Below, piece after piece: positions 41,887 through 57,145 of a stretch of DNA of 64,000 nucleotides. The notes beneath the pieces are model-generated. The model searched no databases and had not been told where the DNA came from. It saw only the letters and a program-made list of their open reading frames with translations. A program made the translations under genes and the position numbers. This DNA comes from Rhizoclosmatium globosum (lineage: Eukaryota > Chytridiomycota > Chytridiomycetes > Chytridiales > Chytriomycetaceae). The stretch covers positions 1 through 64,000 of the forward strand of contig MCGO01000185.1 in assembly GCA_002104985.1 (NCBI GenBank), read 5' to 3'. Position 1 is the first letter of the stretch. Every line of letters begins with the position of its first letter.

Positions 41887-43947
41887 ATGGACCGGGACGC
41901 GCTTGCTCTGCTGCTCATCAACGACTACGCGGCTGCCTCGGAGAAGGCGGCAGAGGCTCAGCTGTGGAAGCAGTGTCACTATGCAAGGATCAGCGGCTTT
42001 CGTGCTGAGGTTGGTGGTGGTGCTTTTGTTGTTCACTGACACTTCATTGAATGAATGAATGCTTTGTTATCAATAGATTGCTGCCGCAAAGAAGGACAGA
42101 AACTCACAAGCACTTTTGGCTTCAACTTCTTTGTTTCGAGCCTTTCTTGACGATGCCCTGCTGTTTTACTCGCAATTGACCTTGCAACTGGCTTCAGTCC
42201 ATGGCCTGAAACGGGTTCTGAGCATCGTGAGACCGCATTTGCGACCCTTTGAGGTGTGCGGCTGATGCATCAACTATCTGCTGATAACTGAATTGATCTC
42301 AAAACAGATTGGAGTGTCATTCAACACAACCCCAGTATCATCAACGACGACATCGCACAAGCCGCAGGTTTTTATGACATGCTTCCAATGTCTCATTTAT
42401 TTGGGAGACTTGGGTACGTTATTATTCCTATTTCACTGCATTACTCAATTGTCAAACGGAACAGCCCGATACAGAGACTCAACAACCAATCCCTCTCCAC
42501 TCCCAAAACACTATTATCTTCTCGCACATAAATTACTACCATCCAGCGGCAATCCGTTTAATCAACTTGCCGTTCTTCCCCTCACTCCTGGGCCAAGTGT
42601 GGATTTGATTCCATCTGAACTCTATGTGCGCGCCTTGTGTTGTAAAAAACCGTTTGTAACTGCCAAAAAGAACTTGGAGGTGTGTCTTGGAAAGCCTCGG
42701 CCTGTGGTGGAGGGAATCGATGGAGTGTTGGAAGCTTGTCGTCTTCTGCTATTGAACCTGGGATCATCAACTCAAGAATGGTAAAAACCGTCTTAATTCT
42801 TGTTTTTTTAAAGTTATTGTTAATCTTGTCTCTTCCATTCCCCGTAGGTCAAATGAGGACTTTGATTCAAGAATTCAAGTACCACTACTCTCATCATTCG
42901 CACTCATCTTTGCGACAAGGACATACGATATTGAAACACTCACTCGAATTGCTCGCTTGCTGATTGGTGTCTCTGACATTATCTCTGTCTCGTCTTCACG
43001 TCGAAAAAGTTTGGAATCGTTGCTCACATCCCTCCTACTCATTTCAACAAATGCCGCTCTCCATCGTCTTGCTCAAATCAAGAAACTTGGTGTGACTGCG
43101 TTGGGTTATGCCAAACCTATGGATTCAATCCAAGATGTCGTAGAATTTGCCAGAATATTGGTGTTACACTTTGCCAAGTTTTCAAAAGAGCACGATCGCT
43201 TTTTCGCACTCAATGAAAATGGTGAGGCGGCGGCGGAGGAGGAGGAGGGAGAAGAAAAAATCGTGTCATTTTGGGAAGAAATTGCAAAGTTTTGTAGCGC
43301 TGTCCAGGAAGTGGGTGGTCTGGATGAAGAAAGTGGTTGTAATCATGACTGGTGGACAACCAAGAGTTCGACGGTGCTGGAAGACGAGCTGGTTGGATTT
43401 ACTGCTGTAGATGGCAATGAATATGTCGTCAATGGCCAAGGAGCTTTCGACGATAGCAACGAAATGAATGTGGATATTGATGATGAAGATGACGAGAACG
43501 ATGAAGAAGTGGGAGGCAATTTGAAGATGGATACAAAGATTGCACAACTGCTGCAATCATTTCTACAAATTTCTCGAGACACGGTGAGTTTTTAAACGAA
43601 GAAAGACGCATCACTAAGTTGGGTTTTCCTTCCAGAATGTACCTCTTTCATTCAATGGATCAGGATGGAGATGTGGTGTTGAGGGAATGGATGAAAATGT
43701 ATCAAGTAATTCTCAACTAGCTGATCAGTCAATGTGTGGTACTAAAGAAGACTCTTCGTTTAGACAGCCACACGGGAGATCTTCAAAGGCGGTCTTGAAG
43801 GGGTTGCTTCATAACGATTTGTTGAGTATAGGAGAATTTGCAACAAAACCAATGAAGGAAGCAGGTGCTCAGTTCAGATCATGTGAAGTTGGTGCTGCAG
43901 CAATGGGCGAGCCTCTTCCTTCTTTCCTTTTCCACCAAATAAACTAA
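41887..43947 (+). CDS. EST1/SMG7-like 14-3-3-type protein (nonsense-mediated decay / telomerase factor)
   Basis: Seven exons from ATG 41887 to TAA 43947; about 585 residues. The diagnostic region is H-Y-Y-L-L-A-H-K-L-L-P-S-S-G-N-P-F-N-Q-L and A-V-L-P...S-E-L-Y-V-R-A-L-C-C-K-K-P-F-V-T-A, the EST1/SMG5-7 14-3-3-like TPR domain (usually H-Y-x-x-A-x-x-L-x-P-x-x-G-x-P-x-N-Q-L). Later parts are helical, then acidic (D-E-D-D-E-N-D-E-E). There is no PIN domain, favouring SMG7/Est1 over SMG6. In the family it binds phosphorylated UPF1 and recruits decay enzymes. Confidence 0.85.
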
Positions 43948-44015
43948 GACACGAACAAGTAAGCTGAAAGAAACAATTTTTGGACGTGTTTGTCCGAACG
44001 AACCACAGGAAAGAA

Positions 44016-45326
44016 ATGGCCTTCAATCATCTTCCCCGCCAACCGCGTCTGATACATCAACACGGGATTGCTTCTTCGTCCCCAGTGTTTCTAAGACCTT
44101 CGATGTCAGCAGCACAGCCAGCTCCATCGTCTCCCCCTTTGCAACATCGCCTGAGACAATCTCACCTCACACAGTTGCATCTGCCAAGCGAGGGCGGAGT
44201 CGAACGAGTCAGGCTAACACTCTCTAATTCCACTCTAAAAGAAGAAAGTGAAGAGGTTTTAGATTGTTGCAGTTGACGTTCCTTCGCTGACAGTTCATGT
44301 TTTCAGGAGAGTCTACCAACTCAACCGGCACCTCCCGAACGTGTTTCACGCTCGAGAACATCTAAATCAATGCGTGTAAGTACTATTCTTTGTCTCCTTA
44401 ATTTCCCAATTTGATTTTCCAAACTCCTTTCAATATCCAAAACAACCCTCTTAACTAAATTTCCCCAATTCAATAGAAATCAGCTTCTTCTATGTCAAGT
44501 AAAACTCTCGAGAGTACGAAACGGATCATCAAAACGCGTAAACGAAAGTCCAAAAAGATTTTCAGTCATAAGAAACAACCACGAACTGTTCCAGCCAGAC
44601 GGAGAAGCACTCGGATCTCATACGATTCGAATCTTCTTCCCTCAAAATTACGGCAACCACAAACTGACAAGGAGAATGAAAGGTCAGAAGTGATGGCCCT
44701 TGATGATACATCAACGCTGTATCATCAAACCTCCGATCTTATGATCGCATCCTCTCCTCCACCATCATTACACGGTGGAAACGGCAGTCCAACTTTGCAC
44801 GCTATAAAGCGACAATCAACAAATATTTTCAAACGGGCGAATAGGCTACCAAGAGCATTCTTGGCAGCCAGCATTCCCACCATTTCCTCTTCATCTGTCT
44901 TCCCTCCCACTCAAGATACTTCAAATAACCGCTCGCAGTATTCAAATGGATCGAAATCAACTACTACCCCTTCCTTGTGCGGTGATGCTTCAACGCCAGA
45001 GCGAAGTATTGGGTGGTCGAGAAGTAGCAGCCTCATGATATCAACAACAGGAAACGTTAGCAATCAATCATTTTGTGGGAATGAAGTGAAAGTTGTAACT
45101 AGTTTAGATGTCGAGAATGGAGTAGTTGATGCAACGCCAGGAACAAGGAAAATTCTGAAGGCGTTCTCAAATTGTGGAGGTTCACGAAAGGACAGTCAAG
45201 GAATGAAACGGAATGACAGCTGGATGCTTGATGAGGGTGACGAAGAAGAAGAAAACGTGAGTTATACAGTAAGTTGATCAGATGATATACTAATCAAACC
45301 AAATCTAGCCGTTTCTATTGGCATAA
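44016..45326 (+). CDS. basic, mostly disordered nuclear-type protein, unknown function
   Basis: Four exons from ATG 44016 (M-A-F-N-H-L-P-R-Q-P-R), with phase-consistent GT-AG introns, ending P-F-L-L-A at TAA 45326; about 375 residues. There is a strongly basic segment (R-I-I-K-T-R-K-R-K-S-K-K, P-A-R-R-R-S-T-R-I-S), Ser/Thr-rich stretches, and a short acidic C-terminus (D-E-G-D-E-E-E-E-N). K-E-N-E and S/T-P sites suggest cell-cycle regulation (inference). No domain recognised. It follows the SMG7 gene by 68 bp and is convergent with HELLS. Confidence 0.55.
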
Positions 45327-45433
45327 TTATTGGACACAATTCATACAAAATATTTCTATTCAAACCAGCCATATGGGGGTTGGAATGCTCAGTTCGTTGA
45401 TAATTTTTGGAATAGATTTATTCAGATATTAAA

Positions 45434-48671
<3,238 letters not shown>

Positions 48672-48722
48672 CTTCTCAAGAAGCAAAAAATGATGGGTAA
48701 CATCTCACGTCTCATGCTTTAT

Positions 48723-49381
48723 TTAAATCAGAGTAAGATCGACGAGACTGAATCCCTTTCTTCCTGGAGTGATAAGACGCTGTGCAAGCTGATGCTCTTT
48801 TTGTTTTTGATCCTCCTTATTCAGTTGAACTGCCAGCTCCCGCACATACTTTAACCGACCAACAGCATCTAGTGACAATACTTTTCTGCATCAACAGCAT
48901 CAGCTAAACGTCGTTTGGTTTCTGTTCGGGATCCAAGACCAACAAGGGGAGCCTCAAGGCCACTGCCATCGACCACAGCCACCACCCTCCGTTGCAGAGC
49001 AACATCGTATCGGAAGACAACGCGACCGTTTTGCAGAGCGAACAAAGTGTGATCTCGTCCAAGACCGACTCCAGGCCCCTTTCAAACCAGTTAGCTCAAA
49101 TGTTGCACATCTGTATCGACTCACAGCATGCCATTCGGTACCTCTTTGTCGGAGAATGATCTGACCTGGAACTACTGCAGCTCCATTTCCTGACTTAACA
49201 CCAAGGTGTTTTGGTTGTGAGGAACGGCCGTTGCTGGAGAAGTGTCAGTGGTGCCTGATTTGCACAGGCCTTACCTCGTGCTTCCACCAGCCTTCTTGGT
49301 GGCATGACGGACTTGGCCAATTGACACAACGCTCTGAACTGATGCAGCTGTGCGAGGGCGGATGCTCGCAAAGGAGAACAT
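48723..49381 (-). CDS. MRPL27: mitochondrial ribosomal protein bL27m
   Basis: ATG 49381; three or four exons, about 175 residues. Short basic presequence ([11 protein letters not shown]), then [42 protein letters not shown] and [12 protein letters not shown], the full bL27 signature. A final exon in frame ([12 protein letters not shown]) needs an intron with a GTCACT donor near 48870; without it the protein stops at a TAG near 48872. Divergent with UBA4 by 56 bp. Confidence 0.9.
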
Positions 49382-49437
49382 TTTGCTCTTTTCTTTGTTT
49401 GATATTCACTCAACAAACTCAACAAACTCAACAAAAC

Positions 49438-50885
49438 ATGGCAACCAGCTTGACGAAGGCTGAAGTTGAACGCTTTTCGAGACAGCTACTTCTACCGGAG
49501 ATAGCAACGGAAGGTATTCACTGAACATATAGTGACAGCGTATGTACTCAATCTTCGAGTAGGCCAAATCCGCTTGAAGAATGCCAAAGTTCTCATAGTT
49601 GGAGCTGGTGGCTTAGGTTCCCCATCTGCGCTTTACCTTGCAGCTGCTGGAATAGGAAAGCTCGGAATACTTGATTATGATGAAGTTGAAGCATCCAATC
49701 TGCAGCGTCAAGTGATTCACTCTGAATCAACTCTTGGAATCCCAAAGTCAGAAAGCGCAAAGGCTGCTGTCGATAGACTCACATCATTTTGTGAATGTGT
49801 TTCGCATAATGTAGTCTTAGATAGCACGAACGCTATGGATATAATCGACAAGTATGATGTTGTGCTGGACTGCACTGATAATGTCGCCACACGATATTTG
49901 CTCAATGACGCGTGTGTAATCTTGAAGAAAGTTATTGTTTCAGGAAGTGCATTGCGTATGGATGGACAGGTTGGGATATGGTTCAAATCAAATCATGTTC
50001 TAACAAGGCAATCAGCTCACTGTTTACAACCACAACGATGGCCCCTGCTACCGATGCATTTTTCCTAACCCACCACCTCCTGAAACTGTTACGAATTGTT
50101 CAGACGGTGGTGTTCTTGGAGTGGGTGAGATCCATTTTTAACCCTGTAGTACTCTGTTCATACCATATTACAGTCACCGGTATTATTGGGTGTTTTCAAG
50201 CTCTAGAAGCTATCAAAATTTTGACGGGCATTGGCCGTGAGTTTCCATACTCCAATTGTTCTTATCCCTAATCAACCTATAGCGTCATACTCTCAGAAAA
50301 TGCTTCTATTTGATGCTGTTTCTGGATCTGTACGTGTTGTAAAGTTACGTGGCAAGAATCCAGTGTGTGCTGTGTGCAGTCACAACCCTACCGTGACTAA
50401 ACTTATCGATTACGTCCAATTTTGTGGTGCAAATGCAACCGATAAAACTATCACTCGCCATCTTTTGGGTCCAAATGAGCGGGTCTCTTGTTTGGTTTGA
50501 TGCCCTTTCGATATCAACGTTTGCCTAACCAAGATGTTGCCAGAAATACAATCAAATACGAGCAAACAATCTTCCTCATCTTCTGCTGGACGTTCGAGAC
50601 AAAAATCAATTCCAAATTGCAAGTCTAAAGGGATCTGTCAATATCCCTTGGTCCCAGTTGGCGAGGCGGCTGGGAGAGGTTTTTGATTTAATTGGGTTGT
50701 CGGATTCAGATCGCGAGAATAGCTCCAAGGTTGCTATTCCTATCTACGTTCTCTGTCGATTGGGTAATGATTCTCAACTAGCTGTTAAGTTGTTGCAAGC
50801 GAGTGGTGTACAAAACGTGTGGGATATCGAAGGGGGTTTGTATGATTGGTCGGATACAGTTGATTCCACGTTTCCTAAATTTTAA
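49438..50885 (+). CDS. UBA4: UBA4/MOCS3: E1-like adenylyltransferase with rhodanese domain
   Basis: Six exons from ATG 49438; about 400 residues. [10 protein letters not shown], then [12 protein letters not shown] (nucleotide binding), [35 protein letters not shown] (Zn Cys pair), [11 protein letters not shown] (thiolation Cys), C-A-V-C. A rhodanese domain follows: L-L-L-D-V-R-D and active-site loop C-R-L-G-N-D-S. A GTCTCT donor is used before the rhodanese exon; copy B of the MPDU1 fusion uses the same unusual donor. Family role: activates Urm1 and supplies sulfur for tRNA thiolation and molybdopterin synthase. Confidence 0.93.
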
Positions 50886-50953
50886 TTATGAATATACGAA
50901 ACTTTGTGGGGGAAGGATGATCGCGTTTTTCATCTTCATTGTTTCACATCAAA

Positions 50954-52671
50954 ATGCCCTCAGCTTTTGTGACGCTTGTCACGTCTGATCCATATGTGGA
51001 AGGCGCCATAACGTTGGCTCACTCTCTTCGCACTGTTCACTCAATCCATGATACCATCGTTCTTGTTCCGGCAATCAACGCCATATCAGCGCTTCCCCTC
51101 GCTCGTCTTTACCGTGCGTTCCACAAGGTTGTCTACGTCGATATTCTGAGATCAGGATCTGCGCCTAGTGACGATATAAACCTTGGTCTTCTCAATAGAC
51201 CGGAACTTGATATTACGTATACAAAGCTTCACGTTTTCAACCCACATATTCTTCCTTCATATGACAAGATTTGTTTCTTGGACGCAGACACTCTCGTGTT
51301 GAAGAACGTGGATCATTTATTTGGGGTGTTGGATAGAGTGGACTTTGCCGCCTCCCCAGATGTTGGTTGGCCTGATATCTTCAACTCAGGAGTATTTTTA
51401 GCAAGACCGAACAAAGAAGTTTATGAAGCCTTAATGTGGGATGCGCTATATTCAGGAAGTTTTGATGGCAAGTTGATTTTAAATTAATTTATAATCAATC
51501 ACTGATTCGGAGAATAATATAGGAGGCGATCAAGGACTATTAAACTCATTTTTCGATACGTGGGCTGGAAATGAAACGCTTAATTATGTTGCTCTGGGCA
51601 GAGAGGCGACATCAAGTGGATCAGGACCAAGACCATATTGTTGCCCAGATAAGAAACGAACTGGACGACTTCCATTTATTTACAACGTAACACCATCTGC
51701 AGTATACAGCTATTTGGTGAGACGTTCCGGTCGTTAACAAGTGTTAACTTTTACTTCAGCCAGCCTTCAATCACTTCAAAAGCCATATCGCGATTGTTCA
51801 CTTTGCTGGACATGCAAAACCATGGAATCAGAAGCGATTCACCGATGGGACAGTTTGGAATAGGTTTTTAAATGATCCTTATATCACCACCACTTATGTT
51901 CAAATAGCCAACTTGCTGGTGACGCAATCGATTTGCACACAGCTTGGTGGAATATATACGAATCATTGACAAAATTGTGGATTTCAGAAGACAAGGTACG
52001 GACAGTGTTCGTGATGGCCATAACGCGAATTTAATAACTTTTAGCATAAAATTCCCTTTCATCCCGACCCAAACCCAGTGCCAGCAACAGAATCATCAAC
52101 ATATACGCACCTTCACTACGAATGGGATCGTGCAGAACTTCCAAGTCCTGCATCCAGACCGAACAATTATGATTGGGATAATAAGGAGCTACCATCTTCT
52201 TTGGATTACGTGCTCCCAGCACAATCGCAGGCACATTCCTCACATAAAAGCCGGTCAAAATCGAAAGATTCTCGAAAACCGTCGTCCAAACCAGTATCTC
52301 CCTTGAAAATATTTTCAGCAGAGCAGAATGTCCAAACGCCCTTCCAAGATCCACGATATCGCCCAGTATCTGGATCCCTCACAAAATCGCCAAGCAGTGC
52401 TGGAAGTTCTCCACAGAAAGGCAATGAAACAAAGTATGAATGGGATGTGGCAGAGTTTACGCCTTCTCAAAGGCGTTTGAGTGCAGTCAATATGCCAGTC
52501 ATGGCCCCACAACTTACAAGCCGTGCATCTTCTGCAAATGGATCCAATGGTTCTTCTTCAAATGCTACTGCTAGATTGATTCCTTCTCTGTCACAGGCTC
52601 CAAAGAATGAATCACATGAGAGTTTGTATGATGAAGAAGGGTATAGCTTGCACCCTACGAAAAAGGAGTAA
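50954..52671 (+). CDS. glycogenin (GT8), with three Y-x-W-D motifs in the tail
   Basis: Five exons from ATG 50954; about 510 residues. GT8 motifs: F-V-T-L-V-T-S-D-P-Y-V-E-G-A, C-F-L-D-A-D-T-L-V-L (DxD metal site), F-A-A-S-P-D-V-G-W-P-D-I-F-N-S-G-V-F, G-D-Q-G-L-L-N, H-F-A-G-H-A-K-P-W. The tail after the catalytic domain is disordered and repeats a motif: Y-E-W-D-R-A-E-L-P, Y-D-W-D-N-K-E-L-P and Y-E-W-D-V-A-E-F-T-P. In known glycogenins the C-terminus recruits glycogen synthase, and tyrosines in the protein are self-glucosylated. Glycogen priming is a family inference. Confidence 0.9.
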
Positions 52672-52723
52672 ACTTTCGTTTTGATACCCTCTTGAGAGAC
52701 AGTTGTAATAAAATTGATGAGAA

Positions 52724-53365
52724 ATGCCTGCCAGTGGTGATTGGAAGAACCATCCACTCCGTCGTGCCCCCCTGTCGGACAACCCAGCCGAAAACCCAAA
52801 CAATGATACTGAGCGAATGCGTATGATGGGAGGGGAGCTCTACTACGCGTTTGGAGCTGATTTGCAGAGTTCGAGAACGAGAGCCAAAGACCTGTTTGTG
52901 CGATTCAATCGATTGGAACACTTGCCATCAGACCACCCTGAGCGGATGGCAATCTTGAAGGATTTGCTGGGCACTATGGGGGAAGGGTGTTTCATTGAGT
53001 CGCCGCTTCGAGTTGATTATGGAAGCAACATTCATTTGGGCCGCAACGTGTTCATTCATTACAACTGTACAATTTTGGACTGTAATCGAGTTGATATTGG
53101 GGACAATGTGTTGATTGGGCCGAATGTTTCAATATACTGCCCGAATCATCCCTTGGATCCTGAGCTACGAACTGAATGGGGACCGGAACTCTCAGGGCCC
53201 ATCAAAATTGGGAATGATGTCTGGATAGGGGGTAGTGCTGTAATTTTGGCAGGAGTGAACATTGGTGATGGCGTTACGATTGGAGCCGGATCCGTTGTGA
53301 CTAAGGACGTGGAAAGCCGCTGTGTGGTGGTTGGAAATCCTGCACGCGTGATTAAGCGGGTGTAG
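52724..53365 (+). CDS. maltose O-acetyltransferase-like left-handed beta-helix enzyme
   Basis: A single 213-residue exon, 52 bp after glycogenin. N-terminal maltose acetyltransferase domain ([21 protein letters not shown]), then hexapeptide repeats of the LbH fold ([26 protein letters not shown]) with the catalytic-His segment Y-C-P-N-H-P-L-D, and [10 protein letters not shown]. Acts on sugars with acetyl-CoA in bacteria; the fungal substrate is unknown. The intronless structure and bacterial-type family raise the possibility of transfer, but many fungi carry these genes. Confidence 0.9.
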   Translation: MPASGDWKNHPLRRAPLSDNPAENPNNDTERMRMMGGELYYAFGADLQSSRTRAKDLFVRFNRLEHLPSDHPERMAILKDLLGTMGEGCFIESPLRVDYGSNIHLGRNVFIHYNCTILDCNRVDIGDNVLIGPNVSIYCPNHPLDPELRTEWGPELSGPIKIGNDVWIGGSAVILAGVNIGDGVTIGAGSVVTKDVESRCVVVGNPARVIKRV

Positions 53366-53400
53366 ATGGATTCTGAATAGTGTATTTTCTTTCTCTCATA

Positions 53401-55388
53401 ATGTCTCTCACTGCCTCACTGCCCAAACCACGCACCACCGCCAAAGCGTCCAAGTGGGACGACGACGAAGACGACACACCACGTGCAGTTGCCGCAGCCG
53501 TGTCATCGCAGCTGGCCGTGCGAGCCGCTCCACCATATGGACAGCGAAAGGGGTGGACGCCGCGCAGTTCGTTGGTTCGCATCTTCGCATCTTTTGATCC
53601 GAGCAGCACAATTCAACAACCAAACTAATCAATCAATCAATCAACCAATCAAATCACAGGACTTTGGCGACGGCGGCGCCTTCCCCGAAATCAACGTACC
53701 ACAGTACCCACTCGACATGGGCAGAAAGACGGGCCCTGCAAAGGCCGCCTCCGCGAATGGAACTCTCGCTCTTCAGACAGACGCTGACGGCTCCCTGCGC
53801 TACGACATGGTCCTGACTCACAACTCGCGCGACGGCAAAATCATTCACTCTCAGTTCAAGGACCTGACTGCAAAGGATCTCGACGATGACCGCGCTCGAC
53901 CATCACAGGAGGAAATTGATAAGACTACAGAAAAGACGAGGCTGGCCTTGGAAAAGATAAATGAGTGTGAGTCTTGGGCCTGTTTGCCGTTCTCTTCCTA
54001 ACTTTTGGCAACAGCTCGCACAAAATCAAAAGGCGCTGGTGGAGTTGTATCTTCAACCGCTTCCTCTACGAGTGCACCCCAATTCGTCAGATATACACCT
54101 TCTTCGTCATCTGGTGGCTCTGCCGACACTAGAATTATTCGAATGGTGGAAGCTCCGGTTGATCCAATGGAACCCCCAAAGTTCAAATTTAAGAAAGTGC
54201 CGCGTGCTCCTGCTTCACCTCCTGCCCCTGTTATGCACTCTCCTCCTCGTAAAGTATCTGCAGAAGAACAGGCAAACTGGGTGATTCCTCCCTGTATCAG
54301 TAACTGGAAGAATGCAAAAGGATATACAATTCCTTTGGATAAACGTCTTGCTGCCGATGGGCGAGGAATTCAAGACGTGAGTCGTTCATTTTTGGTTAAA
54401 TTAGAAAACTCGGCTGATTTCTCGTTGTCCCTTTCTGAACCGTAGGTACAAATCAACGATAATTTTGCCAAACTTGGAGAGGCTCTGGCGATTGCTGATC
54501 GTCATGCACGTGAAGAAGTCAAAGTGCGTGCTGAAATGCAAGCAAAGCTGGCAGCCAAGCAAAAGAAGGAAAAGGAAGACAAATTGCGGATGCTGGCACA
54601 GAAGGCAAGAGAAGAGAGATCAGGAATTACTACCACTGCGGCTCCTGCGGCTGGTGGAGCTATTCCTGGCGTTTCTGGTTTGGGTGCATACGGGGATTCT
54701 GATGAATCAAGTTCAGATGACGAGGAGGAAGTAGAAGATAAAGATAAAGTCCGAGAACGTGAGGAAATAAGAAAGGAACGCAACAGGCAACGTGAGCGTG
54801 AATTACGTATGAGTCACATGGGACAGGACACTAAATCAAAAGTTTTGGGCAAGCTCAAGTACGTTTTTCTAATTCATTATTGATTCTGGCTGATTAATTC
54901 TTCACACGTGCAGTGCTGACCGTGATATTTCTGAAAAGATTGCACTTGGTCTTACCCAACCATCAGCCTCTCGCGAGTCACAATTTGACCAACGTCTCTT
55001 TAACCAATCTTCTGGAATGTCGTCTGGATTTGGGGGTGACGACACTTACGGCATTTATGACAAGCCACTTTTTGCCGGAAGCTCTGCCAACGCCATTTAC
55101 CGACCTAAAAAAGCAATGGATGACCATCAAGATCATGTTCCTGGAGTTCGAACAGATAGAATTGAACGAATCGTTGATGGTGGGGGCGGTGGAGAAGGAA
55201 GCATGAGCCGAGGTCCTCATCGAGGCTTCAAGGGAACAGAAGGTGGAGTTGGAGGATCTAGAGATGGTCCTGTTCAGTTTGAAAGGGAAGATGATGATGT
55301 CTTTGGAATCGATGAATTCATGTCAACAGCGAAGAGAGGAAGAGAAGATAGTCGGGAAGATGAAGGTGAATCTAAGCGACGCAAGTAG
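53401..55388 (+). CDS. PRP45: SNW1/SKIP/Prp45 spliceosome and transcription co-regulator
   Basis: Five exons from ATG 53401; about 570 residues. Y-G-Q-R-K-G-W-T-P-R, D-F-G-D-G-G-A-F-P-E-I, then the SNW signature I-S-N-W-K-N-A-K-G-Y-T-I-P-L-D and K-R-L-A-A-D-G-R-G. A charged helix follows (E-V-K-V-R-A-E-M-Q-A-K), then D-R-D-I-S-E-K-I-A-L-G and a Gly/Asp-rich tail ending K-R-R-K. The second intron carries a row of AATC units (53626-53650). Family role: NineTeen-complex-associated splicing factor; co-regulator of transcription. Confidence 0.93.
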
Positions 55389-55471
55389 TTTATTTTGAAA
55401 TAAGAAAGTGGAATGGAACAAAGAGACATTTTTGCTTTGGAGACGCGCACACAAGAAAACCACCTCAAAAA

Positions 55472-57095
55472 TGACCCAAACCACCATCGAGCACGTCAAG
55501 CAGATTGACGACGTCGCTAAGAAGACACCTGCCAAAGCAGTGGATGCATACAAGACCGTGCTTTCCGCCAAAGATAATAGTTAAGACCTTTTGCCGCTTG
55601 CTTGGTACCCTTAGCTCACTCTCAGAATCCAGCCGACATTGCTGCAAAAGAATTGGCGCTGGTTAAGCTTGGAGAATTACTCGCCTCTCAAAAGTAAGGG
55701 CTCGCACGGAAGTATGTGTGCGTGACTGACACCTGTTTTCGTTCTTTGAAGGGATGTCAACGGACTTGCTGAATTAGTTCAGACTTCGCGTCCTGTACTT
55801 CTGGAAATTGCAAAAGCAAAGGCTGCGAGAGTTGGTGTGTGATTTTTGATTTACAGAACGATGCGGTATTAAACCCGTTGCAGTCAAGAGTCTCATTGAC
55901 CACTTCTCTAACATCCCTGGTGCCCTGGACACTCAAGTGAAAGTGTGTAAAGAATTCATCGATTGGGCTGTTGCGGAGAAGCGCATTTACTTGAAACAGT
56001 CTCTTGAAACTCGTTTAGCTGCATTGTGAGTGAGAAGGAAGCTGAGTCTGGTTTCGCAGCATATCTTAATGTACTGTAACGCAGATATCTTGACAACAAA
56101 ATGTACGCCGACTCTTTGTCGCTTGTTGGTGCCTTGAACAAAGAATTAAAGCGTCTGGATGACAAGAGTGTGTTGATGGAAGTTCAGCTGTTGGAAAGTA
56201 GAGTCCATCATGCTACTCGCAACCTGCCTAAAGCCAGAGTAAAAATTCTTTAGTGTTCTTATGTAAAACACTCTCGTGCTAACTGATTTTGATGCAGGCC
56301 GCTTTGACGTCAGCAAGAACTTCCGCCAATTCAATTTACTGCCCACCTTTGATGCAAGCTCAGTTGGATCAGCAGTCCGGTATTTTGCATGCCGAAGAAA
56401 AAGACTACAAGACTGCGTAATATAGATTTATTCGGCGATTGATTGGGAACTAACTTCAAATAAGGTACTCTTACTTCTACGAAGCGTTGGAGGGTTTCAG
56501 CACCCAAGACGACTCTAGAGCTGTATTGTCTCTCAAGTACTTGTTGCTATGCAAAATCATGCTTAATCTGGCAGATGATGTTTTCAGTATTATTAACAGC
56601 AAAATGGCGTTGAAATATGCCGGTGTTGATATTGAAGCGATGAAAGCTGTGGCAACTGCACACCAGAATCGGTCCCTGTTGGAGTTTGAGCAGAGTATGA
56701 ATAAGTTCAAGAATGGTTTGTTTGTCTCTTTACTATTTAATTGTCCTTACTGTTGTGTAGAGCTTCGCAATGATCCAATTATTAACGCACACTTGGATGA
56801 ACTCTACGATTCTCTTCTCCAACAGAACCTCCTTCGTGTGATTGAACCTTTTAGCCGTGTTGAAATTGCACATGTTGCACATCTTGTCAAGTTGCCTACA
56901 CAGCAGGTCGAAGTGAAGCTTTCGCAAATGATTTTGGATGGTGTTTTTCATGGAATTTTGGATCAAGGTGCAGGCTGCTTGATTGTTTTCGAAGACCCTG
57001 AGCATGATAAGACTTATGCCGCGGCTTTGGACACGTTGAAGAACATGGGAAATGTTGTTGAGTCACTTTATGAGAAAGCTGCGATTCTCTCTTGA
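55472..57095 (+). CDS. RPN6: 26S proteasome lid subunit Rpn6/PSMD11
   Basis: About nine exons from ATG 55472. TPR-like helices ([39 protein letters not shown]) lead into a PCI domain ([27 protein letters not shown]) and the family ending [13 protein letters not shown]...T-Y-A-A-A-L-D-T-L. The first junction uses a GTTAAG donor near 55577 with a TCCAG acceptor. Rpn6 clamps the lid to the 20S core and base. Confidence 0.92.
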
Positions 57096-57145
57096 TTTTC
57101 TTCTTCTTTTGTGAAGAATAAAGCCATTTTATTTCTTTACGTTGA

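Noticed and set aside
52724..53365. Horizontal transfer of the intronless maltose-acetyltransferase-like gene
   Set aside because: Base composition matches the neighbours and such genes are common in fungi; a tree would be needed to claim transfer.
55560..55630. Possible non-canonical AT-AC intron in the Rpn6 gene (exon followed by ATAATAG)
   Set aside because: A GTTAAG donor with the AATCCAG acceptor gives a phase-consistent ordinary intron.
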